A stretch of DNA of 59,669 nt, from assembly GCA_021604725.1 (NCBI GenBank), contig BQJN01000012.1, positions 1-59,669 of the forward strand. Direction: 5' to 3'. This document shows, one piece after another, positions 32,368-41,090 of this stretch; positions within the stretch are counted from its first letter, which is position 1, and every line of letters starts with the position of its first letter. The notes under the pieces are model-generated. The model did no database searches. It worked only from the letters and a program-made list of their open reading frames with translations, and was not told where the DNA came from. The stretch comes from Lysobacteraceae bacterium. GTDB taxonomy: Bacteria; Pseudomonadota; Gammaproteobacteria; Xanthomonadales; BQJN01. The position numbers and the translations under genes were made by a program.

Positions 32368-32719
32368 TCTGACTCAAATGCCGGATTCAGAAGCCAAGAA
32401 TTGGGCCGTGGTATGTCACCTCTCGGCGTTGAGCGGCTGCATCATTCCCTTTGGGAACTTGATTGCGCCACTGGTGATCTGGTTGCTGCAGAAGGACCGG
32501 CATCCGTTAATCGACGCCAATGGGAAAGAGGCGGTCAACTTTCAGATTTCAGTGACGATTTACCTGATGGTGGCTGTGGCGTTGATGCTGATCGTTATTG
32601 GGTTCTTCCTGGCACCGCTGATTGGATTGGTCGCTCTGATCTTCATCATAGTGGCCGCGGTGAAGACCTCTAACGGTGAAACATTCAGGTATCCATTGTC
32701 GATTCGTTTGATTCAGTGA
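32360..32719 (+). CDS. DUF4870 (Tic20-like) membrane protein
   Basis: A 119-residue protein. The DUF4870 pattern is plain: NWAVVCHLSALSGCIIPFGNLIAPLVIWLLQKD, then HPLIDANGKEAVNFQISVTIY, and a final hydrophobic pair. Length is typical. The start at 32360 (MNDLTQMPDSEAKNWAVV) lies inside the end of the Rieske gene, so the pair is translationally coupled. Function is unknown; related to Tic20 by fold only. Confidence 0.88.
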   Translation: MNDLTQMPDSEAKNWAVVCHLSALSGCIIPFGNLIAPLVIWLLQKDRHPLIDANGKEAVNFQISVTIYLMVAVALMLIVIGFFLAPLIGLVALIFIIVAAVKTSNGETFRYPLSIRLIQ

Positions 32720-32867
32720 AAAACCCCATAAAATCATAGGTTTTAACGATTCATTCAGATTGATTTAACGAATTATTAACGCAGTTGTTAGTATTCTGAA
32801 CCTCAGCTACGGATCACCCAGCTGACAGGTTGGCGCTGAACTCAGGCTATCGGGGCATGTAGCATCA

Positions 32868-32908
32868 GGGTCCAGGTATCGGGAAACCGGCCTGGGCCCT
32901 TTTTTTTA
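32868..32908 (+). terminator. Rho-independent terminator upstream of the two-component system
   Basis: GGGTCCAGG (32868-32876) pairs with CCTGGGCCC (32891-32899), with a TATCGGGAAACCGG loop, followed by eight T. It lies about 150 bp after the DUF4870 stop and 90 bp before the response regulator start, so it may end the upstream operon, a leader, or a small RNA. Confidence 0.8.
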
Positions 32909-32997
32909 GGGTAAGAGCCCAGTTTGAAGTCATAATCAATCGGGCGGATCAGACCAGAGGGGCTGAACGCGGCGTTGTCGCGAATAGGACGGATGGA

Positions 32998-33684
32998 ATG
33001 AAGGTACTCATCATCGAAGACAACGCAGATATTGCGGCCAATATCGGTGATTTCCTGGAAGACCGTGGGCACGTCGTAGATTTCGCAGGTGACGGCGTCA
33101 CTGGTCTACACCTGGCTGTGGTCAATGAGTTCGATGTCATTGTGCTCGACCTTATGTTGCCAGGGATGGATGGACTGGACGTGTGCCGACGTTTGCGTGA
33201 GGACGCGCGCAAACAAACCCCGATCTTGATGTTGACCGCACGCGACCGCTTGGAACAGAAGTTGAAAGGCTTCGAGACCGGCGCTGATGACTATATGGTT
33301 AAGCCTTTTGCGCTGCAGGAATTGGAAGCTCGATTGCAGGTCCTGGTGCGACGTGCCAGACCAAGTCAGCCTCGTGTGCTGAAGGTCGCTGATCTGGAGT
33401 ACAATCTCGACACGCTGACTGTTCGGCGTGCCAAGCAGGAATTAAACCTGAACCCGACCGGCCTCAAATTGTTGCAAAGATTGATGGAAGCGTCACCCTC
33501 CGTGGTTCCTCGCCAAGAGCTGGAATTGCGCGTTTGGGGTGAGGAGTTGCCTGATAGCGACAGTTTGCGGGTGCATATTCACAGCCTTCGGCAAGCCATC
33601 GACAAACCGTTTGGGGCGCCGATGATTCAAACACGACATGGCATCGGCTACCGACTTATCGACCCCACCGCGGTTCAAACGTAA
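32998..33684 (+). CDS. OmpR/PhoB-family response regulator
   Basis: A 228-residue DNA-binding response regulator. The receiver domain has the acidic pair IIEDN (residues 5-9), the phosphorylated Asp in DVIVLDLMLPGMDG (about residue 51) and the Lys of VKPF (about residue 102). The C-terminal winged helix (residues 130-225) ends QTRHGIGYRL, typical of the OmpR class. It overlaps the sensor kinase gene by about 47 bp. A terminator sits just upstream. Spacing and overlap indicate one operon with the kinase and lysAC. The stimulus is unknown. Confidence 0.94.
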   Translation: MKVLIIEDNADIAANIGDFLEDRGHVVDFAGDGVTGLHLAVVNEFDVIVLDLMLPGMDGLDVCRRLREDARKQTPILMLTARDRLEQKLKGFETGADDYMVKPFALQELEARLQVLVRRARPSQPRVLKVADLEYNLDTLTVRRAKQELNLNPTGLKLLQRLMEASPSVVPRQELELRVWGEELPDSDSLRVHIHSLRQAIDKPFGAPMIQTRHGIGYRLIDPTAVQT

Positions 33685-34978
33685 GCTACGAAGCCGCATC
33701 ATCATCACCTTCGTCCTGTTCAGCATTTTGTTGAGCGGGTTGTTTGCGGTGACTGCGTTGTGGATGCGTTCGTATCTGGAAAACGATCTGATCGGTGAGA
33801 CGCTAAAACGCGACCTGGACCAACACCTCTCGTCCCTGGAGCAAAACCCTGGTACCGCCAACGCCGAGCCATTTTCCTCTCGGGTATATGCCTATGTGAC
33901 GCGCGCTGGAAACCCGGATATCCAGTTGCCTTCCGAGTTCAGGTCGCTGCCATCTGGTGTGCACGATGTCACCAACGACGGCCGCCAGTTCAAGGTCGCG
34001 GTGAACAAGACTGGCATGTTTTGGGGCTATGTGATTTACGACGTATCGCCCAACCCTCGGGAAAAAACACAGCTGTTGACCTTTCTCGGCGGCGCCAGTG
34101 TGGTGTTTCTATTGCTGGCCTGGCTACTGGCGGTGTGGTCGTCGAAACACGTGATGGCACCGGTCAGCCACTTGGCGCGCCGCATTGCCACCATGGGCGA
34201 GGCCAATGATCAACAGTTGCTGGCACCGGATTTCCCGGGTGATGAAGTCGGCCAGTTGGCGGCGGCACTGGATGACTACGCGCAGCGGCTGACGGAGATC
34301 GTCATTCGCGACAAAGAGTTCAATGCAGATGTCAGCCACGAGTTGCGAACACCGTTGGCGGTTATTCGCTCGGCAGCGGAGCTGTTGCTGGCCCAGCCTG
34401 ATTTGAATGACAAGACCCGAGCGCGACTGCAGCGCATTGAACGGGCAGTGCGGCAGTCAACGGAACTGACCACGGCGCTGCTGCACCTGGTGCGTGGCGA
34501 ACGCGATCACCCAGAGTCAGAACATTCCACCATTGGCGAGTTGGTCGACAACGTTGTTGACTCCATGCGACCCCAGTTGGGCAACAAGTCTGTCGATGTC
34601 CGCGTCGACATTGAACAGGACTACAAGGTTGATGCACCGGATGCGGTGATCGCGGTGGCGCTGGGTAACCTGATTGGCAACGCATTCAAGTACACCCCCG
34701 CCGGTGAGGTGGTGATTACCGTTAGTGCCTCGCAGGTGCGAGTTGCCGATTCCGGGCCTGGTATTGAGTCATCAGAACTGGGCAAAGTATTCGCTCGGCA
34801 TTATCGCGGCAGTTCGGCCAGTGGCAAGGGCGCAGGATTAGGGCTTGCCATTGTGCAGCGACTGTGCGATCTATACGGTTGGCACGTCGACGTTGCCAGC
34901 GGTACCCCAGGTGGCCTGGTCGCCACTCTGGTCTTCGAACCGGAGCCGGAAACGGACAAGGACAAGGACCTCTCCTAA
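33638..34978 (+). CDS. Sensor histidine kinase
   Basis: A 446-residue membrane kinase. Two membrane segments (IIITFVLFSILLSGLFAVTALW and FLGGASVVFLLLAWLLAVW) flank a periplasmic sensor region of about 110 residues. A HAMP-like linker follows, then the phosphorylated His in FNADVSHELRTPLAVIRS. The ATP-binding boxes are NLIGNAFKYTP (N), VADSGPGIE (G1) and GAGLGLAIVQRL (G2). The start at 33638 overlaps the response regulator by 47 bp and puts the first membrane segment at residues 20-41. It ends in a TAATG junction with lysAC. Confidence 0.93.
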   Translation: MASATDLSTPPRFKRKLRSRIIITFVLFSILLSGLFAVTALWMRSYLENDLIGETLKRDLDQHLSSLEQNPGTANAEPFSSRVYAYVTRAGNPDIQLPSEFRSLPSGVHDVTNDGRQFKVAVNKTGMFWGYVIYDVSPNPREKTQLLTFLGGASVVFLLLAWLLAVWSSKHVMAPVSHLARRIATMGEANDQQLLAPDFPGDEVGQLAAALDDYAQRLTEIVIRDKEFNADVSHELRTPLAVIRSAAELLLAQPDLNDKTRARLQRIERAVRQSTELTTALLHLVRGERDHPESEHSTIGELVDNVVDSMRPQLGNKSVDVRVDIEQDYKVDAPDAVIAVALGNLIGNAFKYTPAGEVVITVSASQVRVADSGPGIESSELGKVFARHYRGSSASGKGAGLGLAIVQRLCDLYGWHVDVASGTPGGLVATLVFEPEPETDKDKDLS

Positions 34979-37533
34979 TGAATTGGGTTGTGATGAAGTT
35001 TGGCGGCACATCTGTCGCCGACTCGCGCTGTTGGCAGCGTATTGTTGAGCATGTGCGGCAGGTCATTGAACAAGACCAGCATGCCTTGCTGGTGGTGTCT
35101 GCCGTTGCTGGCGTCACCGATGCGATTTCCGGTTGTCTGTCGGGGCAGTTGTCGAGCGCTGAGGCGTTGAACAAACTCGACCAGTGCCATGCTGACCTGT
35201 GCGCTGCATTTGAACTGGATAGCACAGGATTGCTGGCGAAACAGCGACAAACCCTCAAATCGTTGCTTGATCATGCTGAGCCGACGCCGGCGCGCGATGC
35301 CCAGGCATTGGCGATGGGTGAGCTGATGTCCAGCACCCTGGGCCACGCGATTTTAGGCAAACTGGGTCTGGATGTATCCTGGCAGGCGGCCACCGAATTG
35401 CTGCAAGCCGCTGATGATGCGCAGGAAAGCCCACGTCGGCGCTACCTTTCAGCGACTTGCCGCCCACAGGCCGATGCTGCACTCGCCGATCGTCTTGCTG
35501 CCCAGAGTCGGGTCCACATCACACAAGGCTTTGTCGCCTGTCGCGACGGCGAAACCGTTGTCTTGGGTCGTGGCGGGTCGGACACCTCAGCTGCCTATCT
35601 GGCGGTTCGCCTGGCTGCGATACGCTGCGAGATATGGACCGACGTACCGGGCATGTTCAGTGCCAATCCGCGCTATCTGCCAGCGGCTCGCCTGTTGAAA
35701 AACCTTGGCTATCGAGAGGCGCAGGAGTTGGCATCGATGGGGGCGCGCGTGTTGCATCCACGCTGCCTCGGTCCGGTGCGAGAAGCGAAAATCCCATTGG
35801 CGGTGCGGCAGACTTCGCGGCCAGAGATTGAAGGGACCGTCATCTCCGAGCAAGCGCGCGATTTCGGCGCTCAGGTTAAAGCCATCGTTCAACGCAAGGG
35901 CATTACGCTGATCTCGATGGAAGGGCTGCGCATGTGGCACCAGGTCGGGTTTTTGGCGCGGGCCTTTGCGGTTTTCCAGAAACACCACTTGTCGATTGAC
36001 TTGATCTCCACATCTGAGGCATCCGTGACGGTGTCGCTGGATATGGCCGAACATTTGCTTGATGAGCAGGCCTTGAATGAGGCGGTCACCGAGCTTGAGA
36101 GTATTTGCCGAGTGCGCGTACTGCACCACTGCGCATCGGTTAGCCTGATTGGCTCCGGTATTCGCACCATTTTGCACCGTCTGGGTGCCGCGCTTGAGGT
36201 GTTTGAGCAGCGCAAGATTCATCTGGTCAGCCAGGCTGCCAACGATTTGAACCTCACTTTTGTGGTTGATCAACGCGATGCCGACAAGCTGGTGCAACAG
36301 CTGCATCAGCAGTTGATTCCCGGCGGTGTTGGCGGCGATTCAGTTTTTGGGCCGACCTGGCGGCAGCTCGATCAAGGCGATGCTGTGGGCGAGGCCAGAC
36401 CATTGTGGTGGCGACAGCGTGCTGATGAACTGCTCGGTGTGTTGGGCGACGGCGACAGCGCGTACATCTACTCGCTGGCACAGGTGCAGGCTGCGGCGGC
36501 ACGTTTGACCTCCCTGCACGCCGTCGATCAAGTGCTTTATGCGATGAAGGCCAACTCGCATCCGCGGGTGATCGCACAGGTCGCCGCCGCCGGCTGCGGC
36601 CTCGAATGCGTTTCAATGAACGAAGTGCGGCGCGTGATCGAAACTGTTCCCGACATCGATCGTCAGAAAATCCTGTTTACACCAAACTTTGCACCGCTTG
36701 CTGAATACCAGGCCGCGTTCGAAGCCGGTATTCGAGTGACGGTCGATAACATATTTGTTCTGGAGCATTGGGGTGAGCATTTGGCCGGGCAGTCGGTTTT
36801 CTTGCGTCTCGATCCAGGCTCAGGTTTAGGCCACCACAAGATGGTGCGGACCGCAGGTCAAAACGCCAAGTTCGGCATTCCACTGGACGAAATGGAACGC
36901 GTGCAAGCGTTGGCAGCCAGGTATTCGATCAAAGTGGTCGGTCTACATGCCCATACCGGTTCTGGTGTGATGCACCCGGATGCGTGGCAACGTACGGTTC
37001 ATGTGCTCAGTGCATTCGTTGAACAGTTCCCCGATGTTGAGATTATCGACGCTGGGGGTGGACTCGGGGTGCCGGACAAACAGGAAGATCTGCCTTTTGA
37101 TCTGGGTGCCTTGTCGGCGGCCCTGACCATGGTTCGTGAACAAATGCCGCGCCCGGTCAAGGTGTGGATCGAACCGGGCCGCTACCTGGTCGCCGAATCG
37201 GGCGTGTTGTTGGCACGTGTTACCCAGACCAAAGGCAAAGGTGAGATGCGTTATGTGGGCGTGGCCACCGGCATGAACTCGCTGATTCGACCGGCCTTGT
37301 ATGGCGCGTATCACGAGATATACAACTTGAGTCGGCTCGATCAGCGCGCTGACACCGTCTACAACGTGGTCGGGCCGATCTGTGAAACCGCTGACATTCT
37401 CGGGCTGGATCGAGTATTGCCGCAATGTCAGGAAGGGGACGTACTGCTGATTGCCAATGCAGGCGCGTACGGAGCAACTATGGCGTCAAACTACAACATG
37501 CGTGCGCCAGCGCCAGAGATGGTTATCGATTGA
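34978..37533 (+). CDS. lysAC: Bifunctional aspartate kinase / diaminopimelate decarboxylase
   Basis: An 851-residue fusion of the first and last enzymes of lysine synthesis. The N-terminal kinase (about residues 1-440) has VVMKFGGTSVADS, GRGGSDTSAAYLA and ACT-type regulatory parts (GITLISMEGLRM; VSLIGSGIRTI). The C-terminal PLP-dependent decarboxylase (about residues 470-851) has the cofactor Lys in VLYAMKANSHP, the HTGSGV loop, the EPGRYLV motif and the closing GAYGATMASNYN. The fused form is known from Xanthomonas and relatives and is the best taxonomic marker here. The ATG at 34978 overlaps the kinase stop (TAATG), so lysine synthesis is coupled to the two-component operon. Feedback by lysine through the ACT part is likely. 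Confidence 0.95.
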   Translation: MNWVVMKFGGTSVADSRCWQRIVEHVRQVIEQDQHALLVVSAVAGVTDAISGCLSGQLSSAEALNKLDQCHADLCAAFELDSTGLLAKQRQTLKSLLDHAEPTPARDAQALAMGELMSSTLGHAILGKLGLDVSWQAATELLQAADDAQESPRRRYLSATCRPQADAALADRLAAQSRVHITQGFVACRDGETVVLGRGGSDTSAAYLAVRLAAIRCEIWTDVPGMFSANPRYLPAARLLKNLGYREAQELASMGARVLHPRCLGPVREAKIPLAVRQTSRPEIEGTVISEQARDFGAQVKAIVQRKGITLISMEGLRMWHQVGFLARAFAVFQKHHLSIDLISTSEASVTVSLDMAEHLLDEQALNEAVTELESICRVRVLHHCASVSLIGSGIRTILHRLGAALEVFEQRKIHLVSQAANDLNLTFVVDQRDADKLVQQLHQQLIPGGVGGDSVFGPTWRQLDQGDAVGEARPLWWRQRADELLGVLGDGDSAYIYSLAQVQAAAARLTSLHAVDQVLYAMKANSHPRVIAQVAAAGCGLECVSMNEVRRVIETVPDIDRQKILFTPNFAPLAEYQAAFEAGIRVTVDNIFVLEHWGEHLAGQSVFLRLDPGSGLGHHKMVRTAGQNAKFGIPLDEMERVQALAARYSIKVVGLHAHTGSGVMHPDAWQRTVHVLSAFVEQFPDVEIIDAGGGLGVPDKQEDLPFDLGALSAALTMVREQMPRPVKVWIEPGRYLVAESGVLLARVTQTKGKGEMRYVGVATGMNSLIRPALYGAYHEIYNLSRLDQRADTVYNVVGPICETADILGLDRVLPQCQEGDVLLIANAGAYGATMASNYNMRAPAPEMVID

Positions 37534-37558
37534 TGCAGTGGTCAGCTATGGGGAAACG

Positions 37559-38197
37559 CTACCAGCGGTAGCTGATCTCGCGCATCACGTTGGCGCACAG
37601 CTGCATGATGCCTTGCACCGGCCTGGGTAGCCGTTGTCCGCCCTGGTCTTCTGCTTCATCGGCATGGCGGGCCTCGTCATGCATCATCTGCTGTACGACC
37701 GCCAATGAGGCCTGGTCGGCTTGTGGCAGCGCTTGCAGGTGGCCTTCAAGGTGCGCCTCGACCTGACGCTCGGTTTCAACCACAAAGCCATAACTGGTGC
37801 GGTCACCGCTCAACCCAGCCAATGCGCCGATGGCGAACGACCCGGCATAAAACGCCGGATTGAATACGCTGGGGCTGGCATCGAGCTTGTCCAGGCGTTG
37901 TTCACACCACACCAGGTGGTCGGTTTCTTCGACCGCGGCATGTTCCATATGTTGTTTGGTGTGCTCATCTTTAGCCGTTGCCGCCTGCCCGTAGTAGAGC
38001 GCCTGCGCACACACTTCACCGGTGTGGTTGATGCGCATTAGACCCGCAGCATGCTTGCGTTGTTGTTCACTCAATGTGCCTTCTTCCATGCCTATGGCCG
38101 GGGATGGCCGTTCGGCGTGTCGCTGCGGCGAAAATGAGGTGCGCAAACCTTGATCCAACTGCATCAGGAGTTGATCGATCTTTCCGTACTGTCGCAT
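37559..38197 (-). CDS. coq7: 3-demethoxyubiquinol 3-hydroxylase
   Basis: A 212-residue di-iron enzyme of ubiquinone synthesis. The two iron-binding E-x-x-H pairs are visible in AVEETDHLVWCEQRL and MHDEARHADEAE, and GEVCAQALYYGQA supplies the first Glu. Length fits. The start at 38197 (MRQYGKIDQLLMQLDQGLRT) is chosen; the frame stays open upstream into the neighbouring gene. It ends 25 bp from the convergent lysAC and starts right after the stop of the GT-C-like gene. It acts at the inner membrane. Confidence 0.94.
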   Translation of the reverse strand: MRQYGKIDQLLMQLDQGLRTSFSPQRHAERPSPAIGMEEGTLSEQQRKHAAGLMRINHTGEVCAQALYYGQAATAKDEHTKQHMEHAAVEETDHLVWCEQRLDKLDASPSVFNPAFYAGSFAIGALAGLSGDRTSYGFVVETERQVEAHLEGHLQALPQADQASLAVVQQMMHDEARHADEAEDQGGQRLPRPVQGIMQLCANVMREISYRW

Positions 38198-38198
38198 G

Positions 38199-39770
38199 TC
38201 ACGGGGTCCTGTTGATTTGCAGGCTGTTGCGGCGAACTGAAGCGGCGATGTCTTCGCATGCTGCACGCCGATAGATACTTCTTAATTGCGGCATGGTCAA
38301 GGCCTTATCAAGCGCGGCCAGGCTGACCGCTTGCCAGTGGCCGGTCTGCACTGACCAGCAATAGGCGGCAGGTGTAGATTCCAGCGCCAAATAGTCCAAT
38401 AGTGGCCATACCAGTTCTGGCGTGGTCAGGTAGGCGCTGTCGCTTAGATCTGGCGATTGCAATGGTTGGCTAGTCATCGCCCCTTGAGCATTGCGAGCAA
38501 AATAGACGCTGCCAAGCCGGTCAGGCGCAATTAGCAATGGCGGTTCGCTTGGTGAGGCGACGATTGCTATCGAATCAATAAGTTCAGCCATCGAGTGGCT
38601 AGCTCGAACCCATGGTGCTGCCATTCGGTGTTGCAGCAGGGCCTGTCCCAGCACAGTGACCACCAGGCACACCAGCAGACCGTGCTTTATCGTTTCAGTT
38701 GCCGTGGCTCGAACGGCTACCAGTGAACCTGCAAGCACGATGGACCACAACAAAGCCCAGAAATAGAGGTGGCGTCCGCCTTGCCCCGGCAGCCCGGTTT
38801 GCAACAGGGGCAAGGAAGCTGCGGTGAGCAGCAATAAGCACGCTACCGTAGCCACAGCCAGAAGGCGATGCTTATTCGCTAGCAGCAGCGCAGCAATGGC
38901 AACCACGGTGGTTATGGCTGTAAGCCATCTGACAACTGTACCGATCACCGGAGCATCGATCGACGCCGGGCCGAAGGCCAGCCATAAAGCATCTAGCTTG
39001 GCGGGCAGTTGCCCCAGCGTAAACTGCTCAGCGGGGCGGTGTTCGAACACCAGTGTGGGATCGTCAAATAACCACCAACGCAAGACTAGGTACAGCAGCA
39101 GTACAGCCAGGTGTGGGCTGATGGTTCTAAGCGTCGCTAACACACGGGAAAACACTGATGAAACGGGCTGCTGTGAGAGCGCGACCAGGGCGCATAGCAG
39201 CACCGCCAGAACACCGGTTTCCTTGGCGCTCATGGCCAATGCAGCCATAAGAACTGACAGCCATATTCTGTTGCTGGTTGATTGACTGGGTAAACAAAGC
39301 GCGCTGCCCAGCGCCAGAGCCATGGCCAGGACCTGACCTCCATCGGCCACCCACGCCACAGTTTCCACTGTCGCTGCGAAACTGGCGAACAACAATGTAG
39401 CCATCAGCGCAGCGAGACGGTCACCGCCCCACAGTCGCTGCATCAGCGCCCCGATCAGAACGCAATTTAGCAAGTGAAGACACAAGTGAATGGCCCGCCA
39501 GGCCGTTGCATTTGCACCGAACCATGCAAACTCGGCGGAAAAAAGGCTCAGCATTAGCGGTCGCCATGCCATCAAACCGTCCTGAAACCCTTCGCCAAGG
39601 TAGCCCGATAGCGACGATAAAAATCCTTGCTGTTGCCAGATTTGCGCTTGATACACGTAGCCGAGGCTATCGCTCAGCAACTGGCCAGCCAGCATTGGGC
39701 CAAAATTTACGGCGATGGGGATTGCGGCCAGCAAGCCCCACCACAGCAGATCGCTACGGGCCTTGCTCAT
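38199..39770 (-). CDS. Polytopic membrane protein, GT-C glycosyltransferase-like
   Basis: A 523-residue protein with about 12 membrane segments. The first loop has LLSDSLGYVYQAQIW and later AWRPLMLSLFSAEFAWFG, resembling the D-x-x-x and Y/W-R-P loops of TMTC/ArnT-type lipid-linked sugar transferases. ATAWRAIHLCLHLLNCVLIG is the usual TMTC-type helix. A soluble C-terminal part of about 110 residues follows. It may glycosylate proteins or lipids in the periplasm; donor and target are unknown. It directly precedes coq7 with 1 bp between the genes. Confidence 0.72.
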   Translation of the reverse strand: MSKARSDLLWWGLLAAIPIAVNFGPMLAGQLLSDSLGYVYQAQIWQQQGFLSSLSGYLGEGFQDGLMAWRPLMLSLFSAEFAWFGANATAWRAIHLCLHLLNCVLIGALMQRLWGGDRLAALMATLLFASFAATVETVAWVADGGQVLAMALALGSALCLPSQSTSNRIWLSVLMAALAMSAKETGVLAVLLCALVALSQQPVSSVFSRVLATLRTISPHLAVLLLYLVLRWWLFDDPTLVFEHRPAEQFTLGQLPAKLDALWLAFGPASIDAPVIGTVVRWLTAITTVVAIAALLLANKHRLLAVATVACLLLLTAASLPLLQTGLPGQGGRHLYFWALLWSIVLAGSLVAVRATATETIKHGLLVCLVVTVLGQALLQHRMAAPWVRASHSMAELIDSIAIVASPSEPPLLIAPDRLGSVYFARNAQGAMTSQPLQSPDLSDSAYLTTPELVWPLLDYLALESTPAAYCWSVQTGHWQAVSLAALDKALTMPQLRSIYRRAACEDIAASVRRNSLQINRTP

Positions 39771-39864
39771 GAGCGTATTGTTTCGACGGTCATCGGCATC
39801 GAATACTCGGTACGTGTTGGTGTACAGTGGCCGGCATCATAGTGGATTTACAGGTTCGCGTCAG

Positions 39865-40425
39865 ATGGACAACGACTATTCAAGCAAGGCGCTATTCGAT
39901 TTCCTTCGCCAGGCTACCATGCGCGGCATGCTCAATCCGGCTGCCGCTCGCAGTCGCAAGAACGCCGCCGAGCAACTGTTCTCCAAGCTTACAGACGAAG
40001 AACATGCTGACCTTCGTCGGGTTGAGGTTGATGACCTGTGCGGGCGTTTCCACAAGCTGCAAGGCTCGACCATTCGGGTCGAGACCCTGCGGATATACGG
40101 CACCCGGCTTTCTGCGGCCATTGACGACTTCATTCGATCAATCGACAACCCGCGCAGTTTTACCGCGACACCGGGTGAATCGAAATCCATTCGTCGGCGC
40201 TCAGAACCTGGTGAGCCGTTGCCACAGTCCGGAGAAGATCAGGCCAAAGAACGCCTCGAGCTGGACCCACCACGCGATGCTGAGGAAGTGTTTCCGATTC
40301 CAATTCGACCCGGTCATGTCGTGTATGTGCAGAAGGTGCCGCTCGATATGACTCGCGCGGAAGCCAACAAGATTTGCGCAGTGGTGCAGGCGCTGGTGGC
40401 CTGCGGCGAGGAGGTCGAGTCATGA
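39865..40425 (+). CDS. Hypothetical cytoplasmic protein, paired with a membrane protein
   Basis: A 186-residue protein starting MDNDYSSKALFDFLRQATMRG. The N-terminal half is helical and rich in Arg and Lys (MLNPAAARSRKNAAEQLFSKL). A polar linker follows, then a compact beta/alpha end FPIPIRPGHVVYVQKVPLDMTRAEANKICAVVQALV. No family was recognised. It overlaps the following membrane gene by 4 bp (ATGA), so the two products probably act together. The frame is open upstream, but this ATG follows the divergent promoter gap of about 95 bp. Confidence 0.7.
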   Translation: MDNDYSSKALFDFLRQATMRGMLNPAAARSRKNAAEQLFSKLTDEEHADLRRVEVDDLCGRFHKLQGSTIRVETLRIYGTRLSAAIDDFIRSIDNPRSFTATPGESKSIRRRSEPGEPLPQSGEDQAKERLELDPPRDAEEVFPIPIRPGHVVYVQKVPLDMTRAEANKICAVVQALVACGEEVES

Positions 40426-41015
40426 AGCACCGCTGGATTCTATTCGCACCGCTGATCTTCTTTGGTCTGGTTGGAACCTGGCTGCTGATGTACTTCCTCG
40501 ATCCGGAGGCGCAGGGGCCGTTTCATGACAACATGGTGCCGGAGCTGATCGGCTTCTGTCTGGAAGGCTTTTTCCTGGTCGGTGTGTTGTCCTACCTGCA
40601 GCAGTTGCGCGAGCACGACCGTCGTCACGAACTTTGGCTTAGTCTGCGTGGCTCTTTGCGAGAGTTTTTGTCGCATCTGGATGTGGCTCTTCTGCCCGCC
40701 GATGCCGAGCCGCAAGAGTCCAAGGCATTGGAACAAGACCCCAAGTTCGTTGAGCGGCTGTTGAAAGACTTGCCTTCAGTGGAACTGGATCTGGAGGCGC
40801 AGACTGGTTTGAAGACGGTGGCCGGTGCCGGCCTGGAGCTGGCGCATGACCTGATTCCGGTGGCTGCGCAATTGAGCGCTGGGCACATGCGTTGGTGGAT
40901 CGCCATCGTCGACAACATCGGCAAGCTATCGCGTGCTACCGACCGCTTTCAGGTGGAGTCATCGCTACAGAAGATGCTGATGAATTTGAAAGAATTTGAT
41001 GATTTGAAGATTTGA
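40422..41015 (+). CDS. Hypothetical membrane protein with cytoplasmic helical domain
   Basis: A 197-residue protein with two N-terminal membrane segments (ILFAPLIFFGLVGTWLLMYFL and ELIGFCLEGFFLVGVLSYLQ) and a long helical cytoplasmic part with EHDRRHELWLSLRGSLREFL. The plan is that of small anchors for soluble partners; the partner is likely the product of the overlapping upstream gene. No catalytic motif was recognised. A terminator follows its stop. Confidence 0.7.
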   Translation: MKHRWILFAPLIFFGLVGTWLLMYFLDPEAQGPFHDNMVPELIGFCLEGFFLVGVLSYLQQLREHDRRHELWLSLRGSLREFLSHLDVALLPADAEPQESKALEQDPKFVERLLKDLPSVELDLEAQTGLKTVAGAGLELAHDLIPVAAQLSAGHMRWWIAIVDNIGKLSRATDRFQVESSLQKMLMNLKEFDDLKI

Positions 41016-41034
41016 TCGACTGATAGCAGGCGGC

Positions 41035-41067
41035 AAAAAAAAAGAGCGGCACAAAGGCCGCTCTTTT
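41035..41067. terminator. Bidirectional rho-independent terminator
   Basis: AAAGAGCGGC-ACAAAG-GCCGCTCTTT: a nine- to ten-pair stem flanked by A on the left and T on the right, so it can serve both converging genes (40422-41015 and the OmpA-like gene). Confidence 0.88.
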
Positions 41068-41090
41068 CCATTCAATCCAAGGGATTGAAA

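Noticed and set aside
34864-34977. Upstream extension of lysAC inside the kinase gene
   Set aside because: Aspartokinase homology starts at MNWVVMKFGG, and the ATG at 34978 forms a TAATG junction; the extension is Arg/Gly-rich shadow sequence.
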